From Branchiostoma floridae (taxonomy: Eukaryota > Chordata > Leptocardii > Amphioxiformes > Branchiostomatidae): 64,000 nucleotides of DNA. The translations under genes and the position numbers were made by a program. The notes beneath the pieces are model-generated. The model saw nothing but the letters and a program-made list of their open reading frames with translations. It was not told the origin of the DNA and made no database searches. Below are positions 1-11,576 of this stretch, one piece after another. Location: assembly GCF_000003815.2 (NCBI RefSeq), contig NC_049995.1, positions 17,434,733 through 17,498,732 on the forward strand, in the 5' to 3' direction. Numbering within the stretch: the stretch's first letter is position 1; the number at the start of each line of letters is the position of its first letter.

Positions 1-155
1 CGCCCACTCGGTCCCTATTCCGCATACTCAGGGATATGTAAACACAACATCACACTGGTTATATAATAACACGAGTATACGGTGATGATAACATAGTCAA
101 CAGACAATGACACAACATTTCATCACAACAATGACACAGATGAGAAATGGAGAAC

Positions 156-161
156 TTTATT
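156..161 (-). terminator. AATAAA polyadenylation signal
   Basis: AATAAA on the minus strand, 30 nt downstream of the stop of the four-exon gene (191-193). It supports a complete 3' end for that gene. Confidence 0.7.
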
Positions 162-190
162 GACTGGGCATTATACTTGTGCCACACACG

Positions 191-1422
191 TCACTGACCT
201 TCTGTAGCTTCCATGCTCTGTACAGCCTCGATCAGGTCGGTGTCATCATCCCAGGTTGGGTCATGGTCAGCTGGGCTGAAGGTGCTGGTGGAAGGTTGGA
301 CGTCCGTGCGTGCTGGTTCTGTCTTCTTGTCGGTGGATGCCTATCAAACACAGGTTTCACAACTGAACCAAAGCATGGACTATAGCGCTGCTACACATAT
401 TCACATATTCTAACATTTTGCACTGTTGTGTCATCATTAACAACCGAGAGCCCCTTGCTTACCTTCTCCTTCCCTAAGATGTATTGCCGAAATCTTTTCA
501 TCGGTCGGCTCGTGATGTCCTCCTCCCGTAGTCTCAGCCACTGACGGATGGACAGGAAGGCTTCCTTTGCCATCTTCCGGTCCTGTGCAGTACCAAGCTG
601 TTGGTCCGCTTCAAGGACTTTGTGGTACTTGTACCACTCCCACATTTCTTTGTAGGTAAAATCCTTGAAGCGGCCATGCCCGTACGTGCAGGAGTCGATG
701 TTGACTTCAAGGTGGGAGGACACTGGTGGGAAATGGTTGACGTACTTCAACAGGCTGTCCTTAAGCCACCGGTCCCGCACCTCGACTTTGCGTGCAGTGT
801 TGCGGACATCCTTCAAGTGCTTGTCAACCAGGCTGCAATACAAAATTTGTGTCAGAAATATTCTGATTCTCTCTACTTCATATTTCCACAAATAAGTGTC
901 TCAAATTCTCAATGTACATAGTGACATGTTAACTGGTGATAACGAATACATTTACTTACAACTTCACGTAACCGACGTCATTCTCCAACAACCACTTGAA
1001 GGTCTTGTTGGTGTACTTGCCAAAGGTCAGCACTAGCTGGCCCAGGTACTGCACTTCAGTTGGCTGTGCAGAATACTGGCGACAGCGTCTCTTGGCTGCA
1101 ACATAAAACAAATCTTCCAATTTTTCCTTTTGAAATATTGAAACTGTTAACGGAAAAATTTGACATAAACTTACATTATAAAACACTATATATTATGCCT
1201 TTCACATTGCAATCACAGGTGTAAGTTCTTGTTATTTTGTGTTAGCTCACCTTCTTGAAGAGCTGTTTTTTCCTCCATACATGCCGGCGGCACCGACAGG
1301 GACTTCTTGGGAACCTTCAGTGCTTCCCTTGCCGCATCTGTCGGTACCAGTATACACTGCTGCCGCTTGGCCACCACACTTTTATCCTTGATGCACAAGG
1401 CTGGCAATAGACGATCCGCCAT
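191..1422 (-). CDS. Four-exon gene, 275-aa protein with ExoX-C-like motif
   Basis: Exons (minus): 1422-1251, 1095-960, 832-463, 340-191. Every junction is GT/AG and the phases join exactly (172+136+370+150 nt = 275 codons plus stop). The start is the ATG of MADRLLPALC; an in-frame ATG 18 codons upstream (1476) is an alternative. Exon 2 encodes LTFGKYTNKTFKWLLENDVG, which resembles the F-G-K-(Y)-x-G-K-T...W...D-x-G-Y motif at the C-terminus of ExoX-type exonucleases, although no DEDD nuclease core is present. Exon 3 is rich in K, W and Y (KEMWEWYKYHKVL) and exon 4 is an acidic tail (TWDDDTDLIEAV). A polyadenylation signal follows the stop. I do not know its function; the motif match is inference. 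It is the only gene left of the 100-N gap and has no obvious tie to WDR60. Confidence 0.75.
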
Positions 1423-1629
1423 AGCGGCCCCTCCTCCGTCGTTTCTCCCCTTGTTGACGTACGGATTTTTGTGCACACAAAACTAAAGAACAAGCTGGAA
1501 CAAGCTCGTTTAATGTACATTTCAATGGCGACAAGTTCATGGAAACAGTAGAGAAATAGGTGGAGTTGACGCCGAGATATCGAACACCAAACGACACGGC
1601 CCCCCTCCCTCCAACCTGCACGGCTTTTT

Positions 1630-1990
1630 TTGTTTACGTCAACTTCAGGCCATCATCGTGGAAAAACTAATGCATCGAGTAAAACGTGACTAATGTGGTA
1701 CACTCTCCATTTCTTTCAGTTACTTTGTGTGGAGACAGAATTCAAATCGATCAAGGTTAAGTCGAGATATCTCCAATTTGCTACACGAAGCTATGGACGT
1801 AACCCTCCAGTCTACGTAGTATGTACAAGTATCGTTGTTTACATCAACTTTACGCCAACATAGCGGAAAAACTAAGGCATGGAATCAAACGTGACTAATG
1901 TGGCACCATCTCCATTTTCTGCCCTTACTTTGTGTGGAGACAGAATTCAAATCGGTCAAGGTTAAGCCGAGAAATATCCAAAGTCCCGCG
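1630..1990. repeat. Degenerate direct duplication, about 200-bp spacing
   Basis: Segments near 1637-1782 and 1840-1982 are clearly alignable. Both contain GTGACTAATGTGG, TACTTTGTGTGGAGACAGAA and TTCAAATCG.TCAAGGTTAA. No coding potential was seen. The flanks 1423-1630 and 1990-2378 show nothing I recognise apart from a C-run near 2005 and a short AGGAAAGCTGGACT repeat at 2320-2378. Confidence 0.6.
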
Positions 1991-2378
1991 ATAAGCTTGG
2001 GCTGCCCCCCTCCCCCCTATAGTATAACATATATGCGGAAGTGACTACACGTACCGGCAGACTTTCTCGTCCATTTATCGCATTTTCCCGTCAAACCAGC
2101 CCATCCAAATTTACAATACGTGTTCCTTACCTTCTTCCAACTCAAACTCGGGCGGTGATCTGTTGCTCTTCGACGAATTTTGGGCACAAATGCTCAAAAA
2201 CACTCTCGCTTGGCGAGCGTCGAGTAATGGCGGACGACCGGCAAAATTCAAGCCTGACCTCCCGCGCGCTGATTGGCCCGGGATCTGACGTAAGCTGGAC
2301 GGCCGGCCAACAGGAAACTAGGAAAGCTGGACTCAAAGCTGGACTCGCAGCCAATGAGAACCTAGGAAAGCTGGACTA

Positions 2379-2479
2379 CATTGCACCACGACCCGCTTGA
2401 CCTTTGCGATTACCCCAAATGCGGGTAACTCGGCTGCGTAATTTATGATAGTGGGGGTCTGCGTTCGCGCTAACCCCCG
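2379..2479 (+). ncRNA. U1 snRNA 3' half (probable pseudogene or 5'-truncated copy)
   Basis: The sequence from CATTGCAC to about 2479 follows the 3' half of metazoan U1. It has the GCGATT.CCCCAAATGCGGG stem-loop, an Sm site AATTTATGATA at 2440-2450, and stem-loop IV (GGGGGT...TTCG...AACCCCC). Both stems carry paired changes relative to the vertebrate U1 I remember (TACCCC/GGGTA and GGGGGT/AACCCCC), so the fragment came from a functional gene. The 5' half, including the splice-site-pairing ATACTTACCTG, is not found upstream; instead there is AGCTGGACT-repeat sequence. It is therefore most likely a truncated copy. Confidence 0.8.
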
Positions 2480-2524
2480 CCCTTACAATCCAAAAGCAGG
2501 TTGCACCTACACTACGCACTCACG

Positions 2525-2712
2525 CAAACGCTTTGGCCGCCGCTGTCTCAAATCCATTACCACGCCCTCTCCCAAGGCGTAGTACAGTAGCCGCTAAAGG
2601 CGGGGTGCCTTTCCCTTCGGAAGTGGAAGGCGTGCTCTCCCGGTGGCTACCGTGTTACGCCTTGGAAGAGGGCGGATAAATGGATTAGATACAACGGCGG
2701 CAAGCGGTTTGT
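2525..2712. mobile_element. Foldback MITE
   Basis: An imperfect palindrome of about 185 bp. The left arm runs TGGCCGCCGCTGTCTCAAAT...CGCCCTCTCCCAAGGCGTA. The right arm has TACGCCTTGGAAGAGGGCGG...AATGGATT...GGCGGCAAG in inverse order. Non-coding. Confidence 0.65.
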
Positions 2713-3427
2713 TGACATTCCTTTCCTCCAGGTGTACCTGTTCTTGGAACGCGTTGCCAGGGATTTACATCACAGAGAACAAACGCATTCTACTACAGCT
2801 GTACCCGTTCTAGAGATTCAAAGTTGGACAAGCTTTGTGTATCTTTTGTTTGAAACATACATACATTAGTTACGTTGCCTCCGCGTCACACGGATCACTC
2901 CGCACGCCCGGACTTCTTTACGGAAAGGTCCCAATCCGCGTTTAGGCGCCCACAGTATTGATTAAGAAAGGAAAAGCTAGAGAAACAAAATATATCCATC
3001 GCAGAGGTGAGTACATAACGCACTCGCTCTACGGAACCAAATCTTAAGGGGTAAACAAGGATTCGTAGGCATTTCGTGTGTGAGCGTAGATGGTGGGGTG
3101 GAACGTACGGTAGTGCAATGCAGTCTAGCAAGTCTAGCTTTTTGCCCATTCATTCCTCCAACCTTGTTTGTTTAAATCATTTCTACGCTACCGTCGATGG
3201 AAAACTAACTTACACCATGAAACTTCACTACAGTCGATACATGAACATCGAGGGCTTCGATTTTTAATACGCACTATATTCGTGTGTGAGCGTGTGGCTA
3301 AGGGGGGGGGGGGGGGATATTTACCATGACGCTTCACCGCCTATACCCGTGAACCTGTAATGCACAAGCATGAACCATTTTACTAAGAGGCGGGTCAATC
3401 GTCACCTGTCTACGGTAACGTTTTTAA
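2713..3427. other. Intergenic, nothing recognised; poly-G at 3302
   Basis: No supported gene. A G-homopolymer of about 15-16 nt lies at 3301-3317. Short ORFs here lack splice or codon evidence. The stretch ends at the assembly gap. Confidence 0.5.
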
Positions 3428-3527
3428 NNNNNNNNNNNNNNNNNNNNNNNNNNNNNNNNNNNNNNNNNNNNNNNNNNNNNNNNNNNNNNNNNNNNNNNNN
3501 NNNNNNNNNNNNNNNNNNNNNNNNNNN
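3428..3527. other. Assembly gap, exactly 100 N
   Basis: A 100-N run is the usual placeholder for a gap of unknown size. The WDR60 gene is cut here (its last visible exon ends at 3580), and none of its WD40 exons appear at 1-3427. Confidence 0.95.
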
Positions 3528-3579
3528 CCCCCCTAACGACCTGGAGGTTGAAAGAAGATATGTTTTGTGTATCACATAC

Positions 3580-6500
3580 CTGACATGACCTGTTGAGGAA
3601 GTTAGTGAGCTTGACTGTATCCACTGCTTTGGTCTCCTGGTCCTGGTCAGTCCCTGATATACTCGACTCATCTGGGAAATAGAAACATGGATCAATCAGC
3701 AAAAATCTGCAGACATTATAGCTATAATCATAGTACATGTACATGCAGTTTGAAATTGGTTCACTACTGCGGATCAAACCATTCCGACCAAAATAGAGGT
3801 AGGGAATATCCCGAGCAGCCCTCGTAACCCCTGCTTCGCCTATTGGGTCAGTTAGTCCTCACTCATAGTGAGCAATTGGGCTGGCCTCAATCATGATGTT
3901 TCTGACCTAGGGTGAAGAGTTGCTGTTACAGTTCCAATCATGTAACCCGTAACCTTGAGTGGCCTTCATGGCCTTGTTACGTGGTGACCATTGAGTAAAA
4001 AAAAAAAAAAAAAACAACTACTGGCCGCCATTAGGGTTGAAGTCATAGCTATATTGTGTTTTCCCTCAATAACTTCTGTAAGTTGAACCCAAAAACAAAC
4101 TACACAATATCATCAGACTCTGATCTAGTATTTCCAATCATACCATATCGTAACAAGTTGGGTCATATACCTCTAGGGAAAGGATCTGTGAAGTACTGTG
4201 CAACAAACGGCTGTTGTGTCTCTACTTTCCAAAACAGTACAGTACTGTTATAATTTATGTTTATGCGATTATTTTATGTTCTACCTTGGAAATCAGTTTC
4301 TCGTAAACTGAAGGGACAACCCTACAAGATGGATTATTAAATAAAAAAATACAACCAAAAACATTGCTGACCACCACAAGTCACGTTTATGTCCCAGGCT
4401 ATCCTCTTTCCAAATTCACCAACAAATACACAGTCGCAGTTACAAGGTAAGCTGATAGGTAGCTTAAAATCTGATGCCCTTTTCTTGAGACCAAGGATAA
4501 CTAACAGTAAAACAAAGCCCACTACTGACCTCCACAAGCATTAACCTGGCTGGAGGGGTGCTGAGTCCACTTCTGTGTGATCTCCACTTCTTCTGTCTGA
4601 ACCTCTCTGTCAATGTTGTCATCTCCACACTGGGTGTAGGCCTGTAGGAACAAAATACAGTCATCATTCTGTTCAAATGTGAGTGTCAATTTATTATTAT
4701 ATCAGAAGTACATCCTATTCCAAATAAAAACTACATTTTTTTCTCCCCTTGGCTACCTATACTTTGAATTCATAAAAAACATTAAAAAATATCAAATTCA
4801 TGTAGCCTTTTAAAAACTGAGTGCAATATCACTGTGACACAGATAACTGTACTGTACTTCTGAGACGAAAATCATTAGTTATTCAAAGAACCACTTGGTT
4901 TGACCTATCACGATCATGAAAGAAATGCAACTCCTACCAGTGGAGTGTGTAAAAGGTAGAATGGGACTGGAACCTATGCCCTTTTGATTCTGATTGTAAG
5001 ACAACATTGTGTTAATTATAGTTCATATCTAGGATTGGAACCCATGCCCTTCTGGTTCTGGTTTAACAAGAACATGACTTGTGTGTTTGAACTACCTAAT
5101 TAAGGTCGGGATTGGAACGCATGCCCCTCTGGTTCTGGTTGAACATGATTGTGTAATAATCATAGTTCCTACCTGTTGGGTGTTAGAGCTTCCAAAGCTG
5201 CGTATGTACAGCTCATACTCCGTTAGGGGTGGAATATCCAGAATGTCCCACCTTATACTTATAGCAAGTCTCATCACAATAGATTCCAGTATTTGTCTAC
5301 TGTATGGGGAGTACATGCGAAATAGTCTTCATACCTGCTGTGTGTTAGAGCTGCCAAAGCTGCGTATGTACAGCTCATACTCCGTTAGCGGGGGAATGTC
5401 CAGGATGTGTGTCTCAAATATATATAGGAAACATCACAATAGATTCCAGTATTTGTCTACTGTATGGGGAGTACATGCGAAATAGTCTTCATACCTGCTG
5501 TGTGTTAGAGCTGCCAAAGCTGCGTATGTACAGCTCATACTCCGTTAGCGGGGGAATGTCCAGGATGTGTGTCTCAAATATATATAGGAAACATCACAAT
5601 AGATTCCAGTATTTGTCTACTGTATGGGGAGTACATGCGAAATAGTCTTCATACCTGCTGTGTGTTAGAGCTGCCAAAGCTGCGTATGTACAGCTCATAC
5701 TCCGTTAGCGGTGGGATGTCCAGAATGTCGTGTCCAATGAAATCCAGCTCCAAAAGACGCATCAGCTCTTTCCCGCGCTTCGTCGTCTTGGTGGCGACCT
5801 TCTTGCTGACCTGTAGATGTATGAAAAAAAGGTAAAGATTGTTCCATAGCTACAGGACATCTAAGATTGTCTTCATTCATAGTTAGGCTATAAAAGACTT
5901 GTTTCTTCCAGGTCACTTCAGTGTCACTGACGAAAACTAGTGGATTAGCTAGTTGAAACGTCTGACTGTTTCCAAAATCATATCCAGTTGCTTGAGTAAC
6001 TGCTTTTTGGCAATAGTCTAAAATATTCTAGTCTTATTGATTTCGATCCAACATGAAATATCAAACCTGTCGCTGCTTGGCGGCCACGAAATTGATGAAG
6101 GTGCGACCCTTCCCTGTTGTGGGTCGGGAGTTGGAGGTACTGGAGTCAGAGTACGCACCCTGTAGAGGGGGTGAGGGGTAAATGGAGAATCATCATAATC
6201 ACTGCCACTTGACAATAGCATGGGCAATGAATGGAACAGTATCTCTCAATCAAGTTTAAGTCAGTCTATGTTCAGTGCACATGTGTACTAGTTCAAAAGT
6301 ACTGATTAGAACCTTGTCCTAAAGTTATAGGAAATGCAAGGGGATTTGTCCTCTTTTGAATTCTTGGTGACATATAACAAGTTGATACCTTAAATTTTTT
6401 CCATCATTCTTTTTCAGAACCAGTGCCTCCCCAAAACTAAACCTTTCTTAGGTAACTTAGTGGCATGTCATAACAAGTGTGATCCCTCACGGAGCTGTCC

Positions 6501-9500
6501 TTGCTGTCCTCCAGACTGACAAAAGGAGCTGGAGAGATGGTGGCGTTCTCCTGGTTCATGGCCTCCATGATTGCACGGACCTCCGATGATCTCTGTGGGA
6601 AAGAATGTTCTAATGTTTAGCATTCCTTTGGATGATTTGACATTTAGTCTTTTAAATACAAAAACACAGAAAATGAATGCATATTTGGCATCTTGTATGG
6701 CTGTAATTCTTTGTATACAAAACTAAGAGTAAACAAACTGACATATTCCTCCTCATTTTGTCCTCCATCCCTCTCTCATCTCTGCAACTAACATTCTTTC
6801 CTTAAATCCAGTCTTTTCAGAAGAAGTGTGTAATGTCCACAGAACATGCTGTTGGATGAACATTGATATCAACATGTTCAAGTGTAAGGACTATGTCTAT
6901 ATTCTCTCCTCCATTCCCCTTATGCCCCTATCTCTACATGCATACTTCCTTCCCTCCCTCTTCATGAAATTCCTTCTCCGCGCCCCCAACCCTCCTCTCC
7001 CTCCCAGCTGTACTCACCACAGCTGGTCCAGTTGTTTCCTCCTCTTCATCTTCATCTTCATCTTCAAAATCATCATCATAATCCTGAAAACAAACATTGC
7101 ACAATCATCAATTTTCAAGATCTAGGCAGCACATTGAAATTTGAAACTATACATACAACTAGATTTTGACACAATTTTCATGATCAAGACATTAAATTCT
7201 ACATTACCTCAAATTCATCATCATCATAGTCATTTCCTTCCGTGTTGTTTTCTGCTGGAGGCTCGTTTTCTGGTTCCTCCGGCACCTGGTAATGAGGAAC
7301 AGCACAGACATGGTTAGAGACAAGATGGTAACCTCAGCTTTTACCATTCCTATAGGGCCCTAAGGTATTAAAGTGTTATCAAAGGTTTCTCAAGAAAGTC
7401 TTGAACATCTTGAAATCTGAAGTTGGGATATCTAGGGGGTTACCAGTACTGATGCTGCATTTATATTTCAATTAAGTATCTAATCTATTTTCACTTTTTT
7501 TTAAATCAATGTTTCACTGTCTCATGCTATTGAATTACTGATTTAATACCAGATCTTAGAAACAAATTTAGTACTTAAATGTAGAAGTCAAAACATTAAC
7601 AGTCTCACCTCAGCCTCTGGTGCTGACACTTCCTCCCTTCTCCTTCCCTGATGTCTGTCTTCTCTGTGTCGACTTTCACCCTAAACAACAAACAAAAAAT
7701 CATTCATTACCTACACATAATGTTAAGAAAATTACAATACTACCTATTACTCCAAGAATGAATAGTAATTCACCTGTTTGTCCAATGATAGAATAGGTTC
7801 ACTAAATATTCTTATTGATTACAAGTCACTCTTGTCAGGTTAGGTAAAAGTAATTAAGACCGGAGAAGAAATAGATGAATGAGAGTTGAGAACAATAGGA
7901 CAGAGACAACAGATCAGAAAAGACAGCAATTCATATGCTATGCTTGTAGGGTGGTTAGGGGCAATGCTAATACATGTAGTAAAGTGTGAAGACATCTTAC
8001 CTCCTCCTTACTCCTCCTGTCCTTATGTTTCCTCTCCTCCCCATCTTCCCCCTCCTCCCCACGGTCCCTCCTGTGATGCTCCTTATCTCTGCGCTCCTTC
8101 TTCTCCCGATGTTCCTTAGAGCGATGCTCCTTTCTCCGATCTCGACTGTCCTCAGAACCTTGTTTGCTGCCGTCTCGTGACCTGTAAGATTTCATAGCCA
8201 TACATCGATCTTGTACTTTGTTGTTTGTGATTACTGTTAAGCTTTAAAAAAAGTTCAAATACTTGGTTGCACACATTCACAGGTCAATAGAAATCGTGGT
8301 TTCTCAGTGTTATCAGCTTTTGCTTTAGGCCTAGGAAAAAAAATGTTGTGTTTCCTGTTTCCCTATCTACCCTAGAAAAACCTGCCGACCCTAGACTTTT
8401 TTTTGGGGTGGGCAGTAGAGTCACATAGCTTCCAGTTAGAATTTTTATTTAGCCTGCTTCCTATTGAAGTAAAACACTGCTTGTCCCATCTAATGAAGGA
8501 TAAATGTATCTATCATGCACAAAATTAAAGTTTGACATTGAAAGGCAAGTGTCATCATACATTTCAGTTTACTTTGTTCAACTGTATTGTAAATATGTAT
8601 CACTAGAATTTTGGCCAGCCTAAAAAAAAATACAAGAAAAAAAAAGATAATCCCTACCTACCGACCCTAATTTTTTCAGGACTGAAACAGGAAACACAAC
8701 ATTTTTTTTCCTAGGCCTTATATATATATATAAGAACAAAACTGCTCAAAACATATTGCCAACCACATAATCTATCCCTTTGTATCACAACATATGATGA
8801 CGTACAGAATCGCTTTCTTAATTAATACCAAATATCTATAAAACTAGATACTAAAAATAATAATTTTGTTCCAACATTAAAGCATAATTGGGTGGCTCAT
8901 AAGTCAACCCTTACAGCAAAGAGCAAAATCTGTCAGCTTACTAGTAAGATTTTTGGCAACCTCAAAATAATTTTCGAGACTTACCCATCCCTCTCTCTTT
9001 CTTTCCTCTCTCTCCTGCGACGTTCCCTGTCCTCATCTCTGTCCCTCCTATCCTTGTCTCTGTCTCTATCTCTGTGTTCCCCTGAACGATGTTTCCTCGT
9101 CCTGTCCTCATCTTCATCCCGATGTTCCTTAGACCTGTGCTTCCTGTCTTCCCTGTCCTCTCGATGCTCCTTAGATCTGTGCTTTCTGTGTCTTTCATCC
9201 TCATCCCCCCTTTCTTCCTTAGAGCGATGCTTTCTTGGTCTGTCTTCGTCTTCTCTATCGTCTTTAGAGCGGTGCTTCCGTGGCCTTTCTTCATCTTCCC
9301 TCTCCTCTTTAGATCTGTGCTTCCTTGGACGATCCTCCTCATCTTTAGAGCGATGTTTCCTGTGCCTGTCGTCCTCCTCCCCATCTCTGGACCGGTGCTC
9401 CTTGGAGCGGTGTTTGCGATGTCTCTCGTCGTCGTCTCTGGGCTCCTCAGAGCGATGCTTCCGACGTCTGTCATCGTCTTTGTCATCTGAGAGAAATGCA

Positions 9501-10692
9501 GGTAGGGATGGTGTCAATCATTATGAGGAAGGATCAGCATGAGAAATTTCACAACAATTGTATTGATTCCAGAGTTACATGTACATGTAGCATGATGCTA
9601 CGGCTACTAGTGAAATGTATGTCACTATATTATATATAAGGACAAGCAGTTCTGGAGGACTAACTTTGTCTGCTCCACCTCATATGAGGATGAACGATGA
9701 TGATGATGATATTATATATATCACCCTGTGGCAGTTACGGCACATGTGAATGTGAGAATATCACTAAGAGGTCGATAGGTTCTTGTGAAGTCGCTTTGTC
9801 TTCCTTGGTACACAAACTGAGGCCGTTAATCATACTAAAATGGCTTTTTTAACACTATAACAGCTTGATTTCAGTCTGGAACTGAAGACAAGCTTGAACT
9901 GCTAAAGGTAAGTGTACCTGATTCATGACTTGCTTAAAGCAAAATTGTGTGGCCCCACCAATATAAGTTTCAAAACTGTTATAACTAAAAAAGCTTGAAG
10001 AAGAAAACCTACGGTTCCTGCTGCTTTTCTTCTCCCTGTTGTCTCTCTCTCCATCCTTCGATCTGCGTTCTCGCTTGGCCTCCTGTTGAAAGTACATTGA
10101 TATTGAATGATTGATAACAATACTAACTGTCACAGACTAAAAGATGACAACACAAGTCCTCTATGAATACAAACTAATCTCTGTTTCTTTTCCAATAAAA
10201 AACTTCCAACTTAGTTTCTAACCTTGAGTGACTGCTGCAGTTCGTCAGCTTTCCATGTATCCTCTTTGGAACGAGGCTGAAGAAAAAGACAAAACTTCTT
10301 CAGAATCTTGACAGGTGTGTTCTTAAACAGGTACATGCATGTGTATCTCAGGTGTCAAGGACTCAAGGTCAAGATACCTTTCAAATTACACCTGTAAAGA
10401 CTACTTTAATAGATGAGATAATGGTCAACAACAGCTAAGTAGATTATACACTTCTCAAATTGTATGTATCCTCTAAGTATTAATGACAAAAGTTTGAGGT
10501 GTAAAATACAACACATCGACTAGACTTTGAACTTGTGAACTGGTGACATTGTCAAAAGAATAACGAATCAAAAGTTAGACAAATCGAATACCCCAAAATA
10601 TTAATGTTTCTGTCTAAAAATAAATTCTTGATGATCTTCTAGTAGAGAAAAGTCTGTTGTACCTTCTTATCCCGGTTGCTAGTGGACGGCAT
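3580..10692 (-). CDS. DYNC2I1: Dynein-2 intermediate chain 1 (WDR60-like), N-terminal 536 codons
   Basis: Thirteen exons on the minus strand: 10692-10663, 10276-10223, 10082-10013, 9486-8985, 8181-8001, 7680-7609, 7285-7208, 7083-7018, 6592-6491, 6159-6067, 5810-5655, 4641-4530, 3671-3580. All are GT/AG and sum to exactly 536 codons with no stop. The start MPSTSNRDKK leads into KEDTWKADELQQSL, the conserved WDR60 N-terminus. Exons 3-6 give a long charged region with KHRSKE repeats, and exons 7-8 an acidic stretch. FINFVAAKQRQ, LDIPPLTEYELYIRSFG and NIDREVQTEEVEITQKWTQH are conserved WDR60 segments before the C-terminal WD40 propeller. The family is an intermediate chain of the cytoplasmic dynein-2 retrograde intraflagellar transport motor in cilia. 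The propeller is missing, lost in or beyond the 100-N gap. The gene is head to head with MRPL40. Confidence 0.93.
3997..4014. repeat. Poly(A) run in WDR60 intron
   Basis: An A18 run follows a GC-moderate stretch (3820-3996) and could be the tail of a short retroposed element. I do not recognise the body. Confidence 0.4.
5174..5654 (-). repeat. Three tandem partial copies of WDR60 exon 11 (160-bp period)
   Basis: Downstream of the full exon 11 (5810-5655) lie three more copies of its last 24-26 codons (ILDIPPLTEYELYIRSFGSS...), each followed by a 5' splice site. Copies at 5491-5650 and 5331-5490 look identical to each other. A third, diverged copy lies near 5174-5265. Motifs recur at exactly 160 bp (5281/5441/5601; 5341/5501/5661). 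All copies stay open in the exon frame, and the oldest differs from exon 11 over the shared codons only at synonymous sites (GAC/GAT, ATC/ATT, CCG/CCC, GGC/GGA, ACA/ACC, CAG/CAA). For the two identical copies, the AG of TTTGAG would give a 78-nt, phase-0 cassette exon. Confidence 0.85.
8327..8718. mobile_element. MITE in WDR60 intron (TTA target duplication)
   Basis: Terminal inverted repeats begin GGCCTAGGAAAAAAAATG and continue TTGTGTTTCCTGTTTC; the mirror image lies at 8683-8718. Both ends are flanked by TTA, consistent with a PIF/Harbinger-type 3-bp duplication. The interior is about 320 bp and non-coding. Confidence 0.75.
8985..9486 (-). repeat. KHRSKE-type coding repeat in WDR60 exon 4
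   Basis: A 502-nt exon encodes about nine imperfect repeats of roughly 13-18 residues around RKHRSKE(E/H)REDED. The resulting low-complexity basic/acidic segment is typical of the poorly conserved N-terminal half of WDR60 proteins. The antisense Leu/Ser-rich ORFs over this exon are shadows. Confidence 0.85.
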
Positions 10693-11576
10693 CTTGGCTC
10701 AGTTCTGTCACTCCAAAAACTCGAGAAGTTACGTCCGAACTGGCGATCAAAACGGTTACCAACACATGGATAACCTCCAGGCAACTATACAGGGTGCCTC
10801 CGTACTGTTATCGTCCCAGAATCATCCTGTTTGTGTCTTTTTCCCGGTACAGAAGAGGAGAGAAGAGTTGTACAGGTGTGTGGAGAACTTTCCCACTCAA
10901 AAATGGCTCAAATATGCGCCATGACGCAGGCGCAATGAGGGTTTCTGTGTGTAGCTGCCCACGGTAAAAATTGCCTGAAAAATTGTTTCCCATGGTTCGG
11001 TGAAACAAGAAAGGATTTGAACTAAAGGAGAAATTTGTTTAATTATCGAAGTAAATGGCTATAAAACACGTCCATTTTGGCAATATTTGAAATTATCTGT
11101 GCTATTTCAGTGAATTTTGTGATTATGTTTAAACAGGCTCAAACTCTTATGCAACAGCAAGCCGTAAAGGAGAAACCATTATTCGAGAGTGTAATATGTT
11201 TATTTCAATTTTTAACAGTTACATCAAAATGACATTGTTTGGTAATTTACAATAGCATCATTTACAACTTATGTAGATAACAGAAAAGTATTTGATTTGT
11301 TTGAATATGACAGAATCGAACTCGGATGCGATGATAATTTTTTTTCGGGTTTTTCACTGCTTCCCCCAACCCAATTGGTACATGCCAACAAAGAAGAGGA
11401 GCTGCGAAGGTCGCGGTGCGGTGTTGAAGACATGTGTCCTTACGAAAACACGTCAAAAACGTCTTGAATCAGAACAAGACTCGACCCAAGACGACCAAGA
11501 ACTCTTTACTACTATGCAGCATTGACACGCAGCTTTCTCAATGCATTAACTGAGACGCTACGCGATTTCTAAGACG
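10693..11576. promoter_or_regulatory. Head-to-head intergenic region WDR60 / MRPL40
   Basis: The 884-bp space between the divergent start codons at 10692 (minus) and 11577 (plus) must hold both promoters and 5' UTRs. No TATA box stands out. Short ORFs here (10676-10924, 11292-11525) have no homology or splice support. Confidence 0.55.

Noticed and set aside
8892-9542. Long plus-strand Leu/Ser-rich ORF
   Set aside because: It is antisense to WDR60 exon 4; the KHRSKE repeats keep the other strand open.
10676-11525. Short ORFs between WDR60 and MRPL40
   Set aside because: They overlap promoter and 5' UTR sequence and show no homology.
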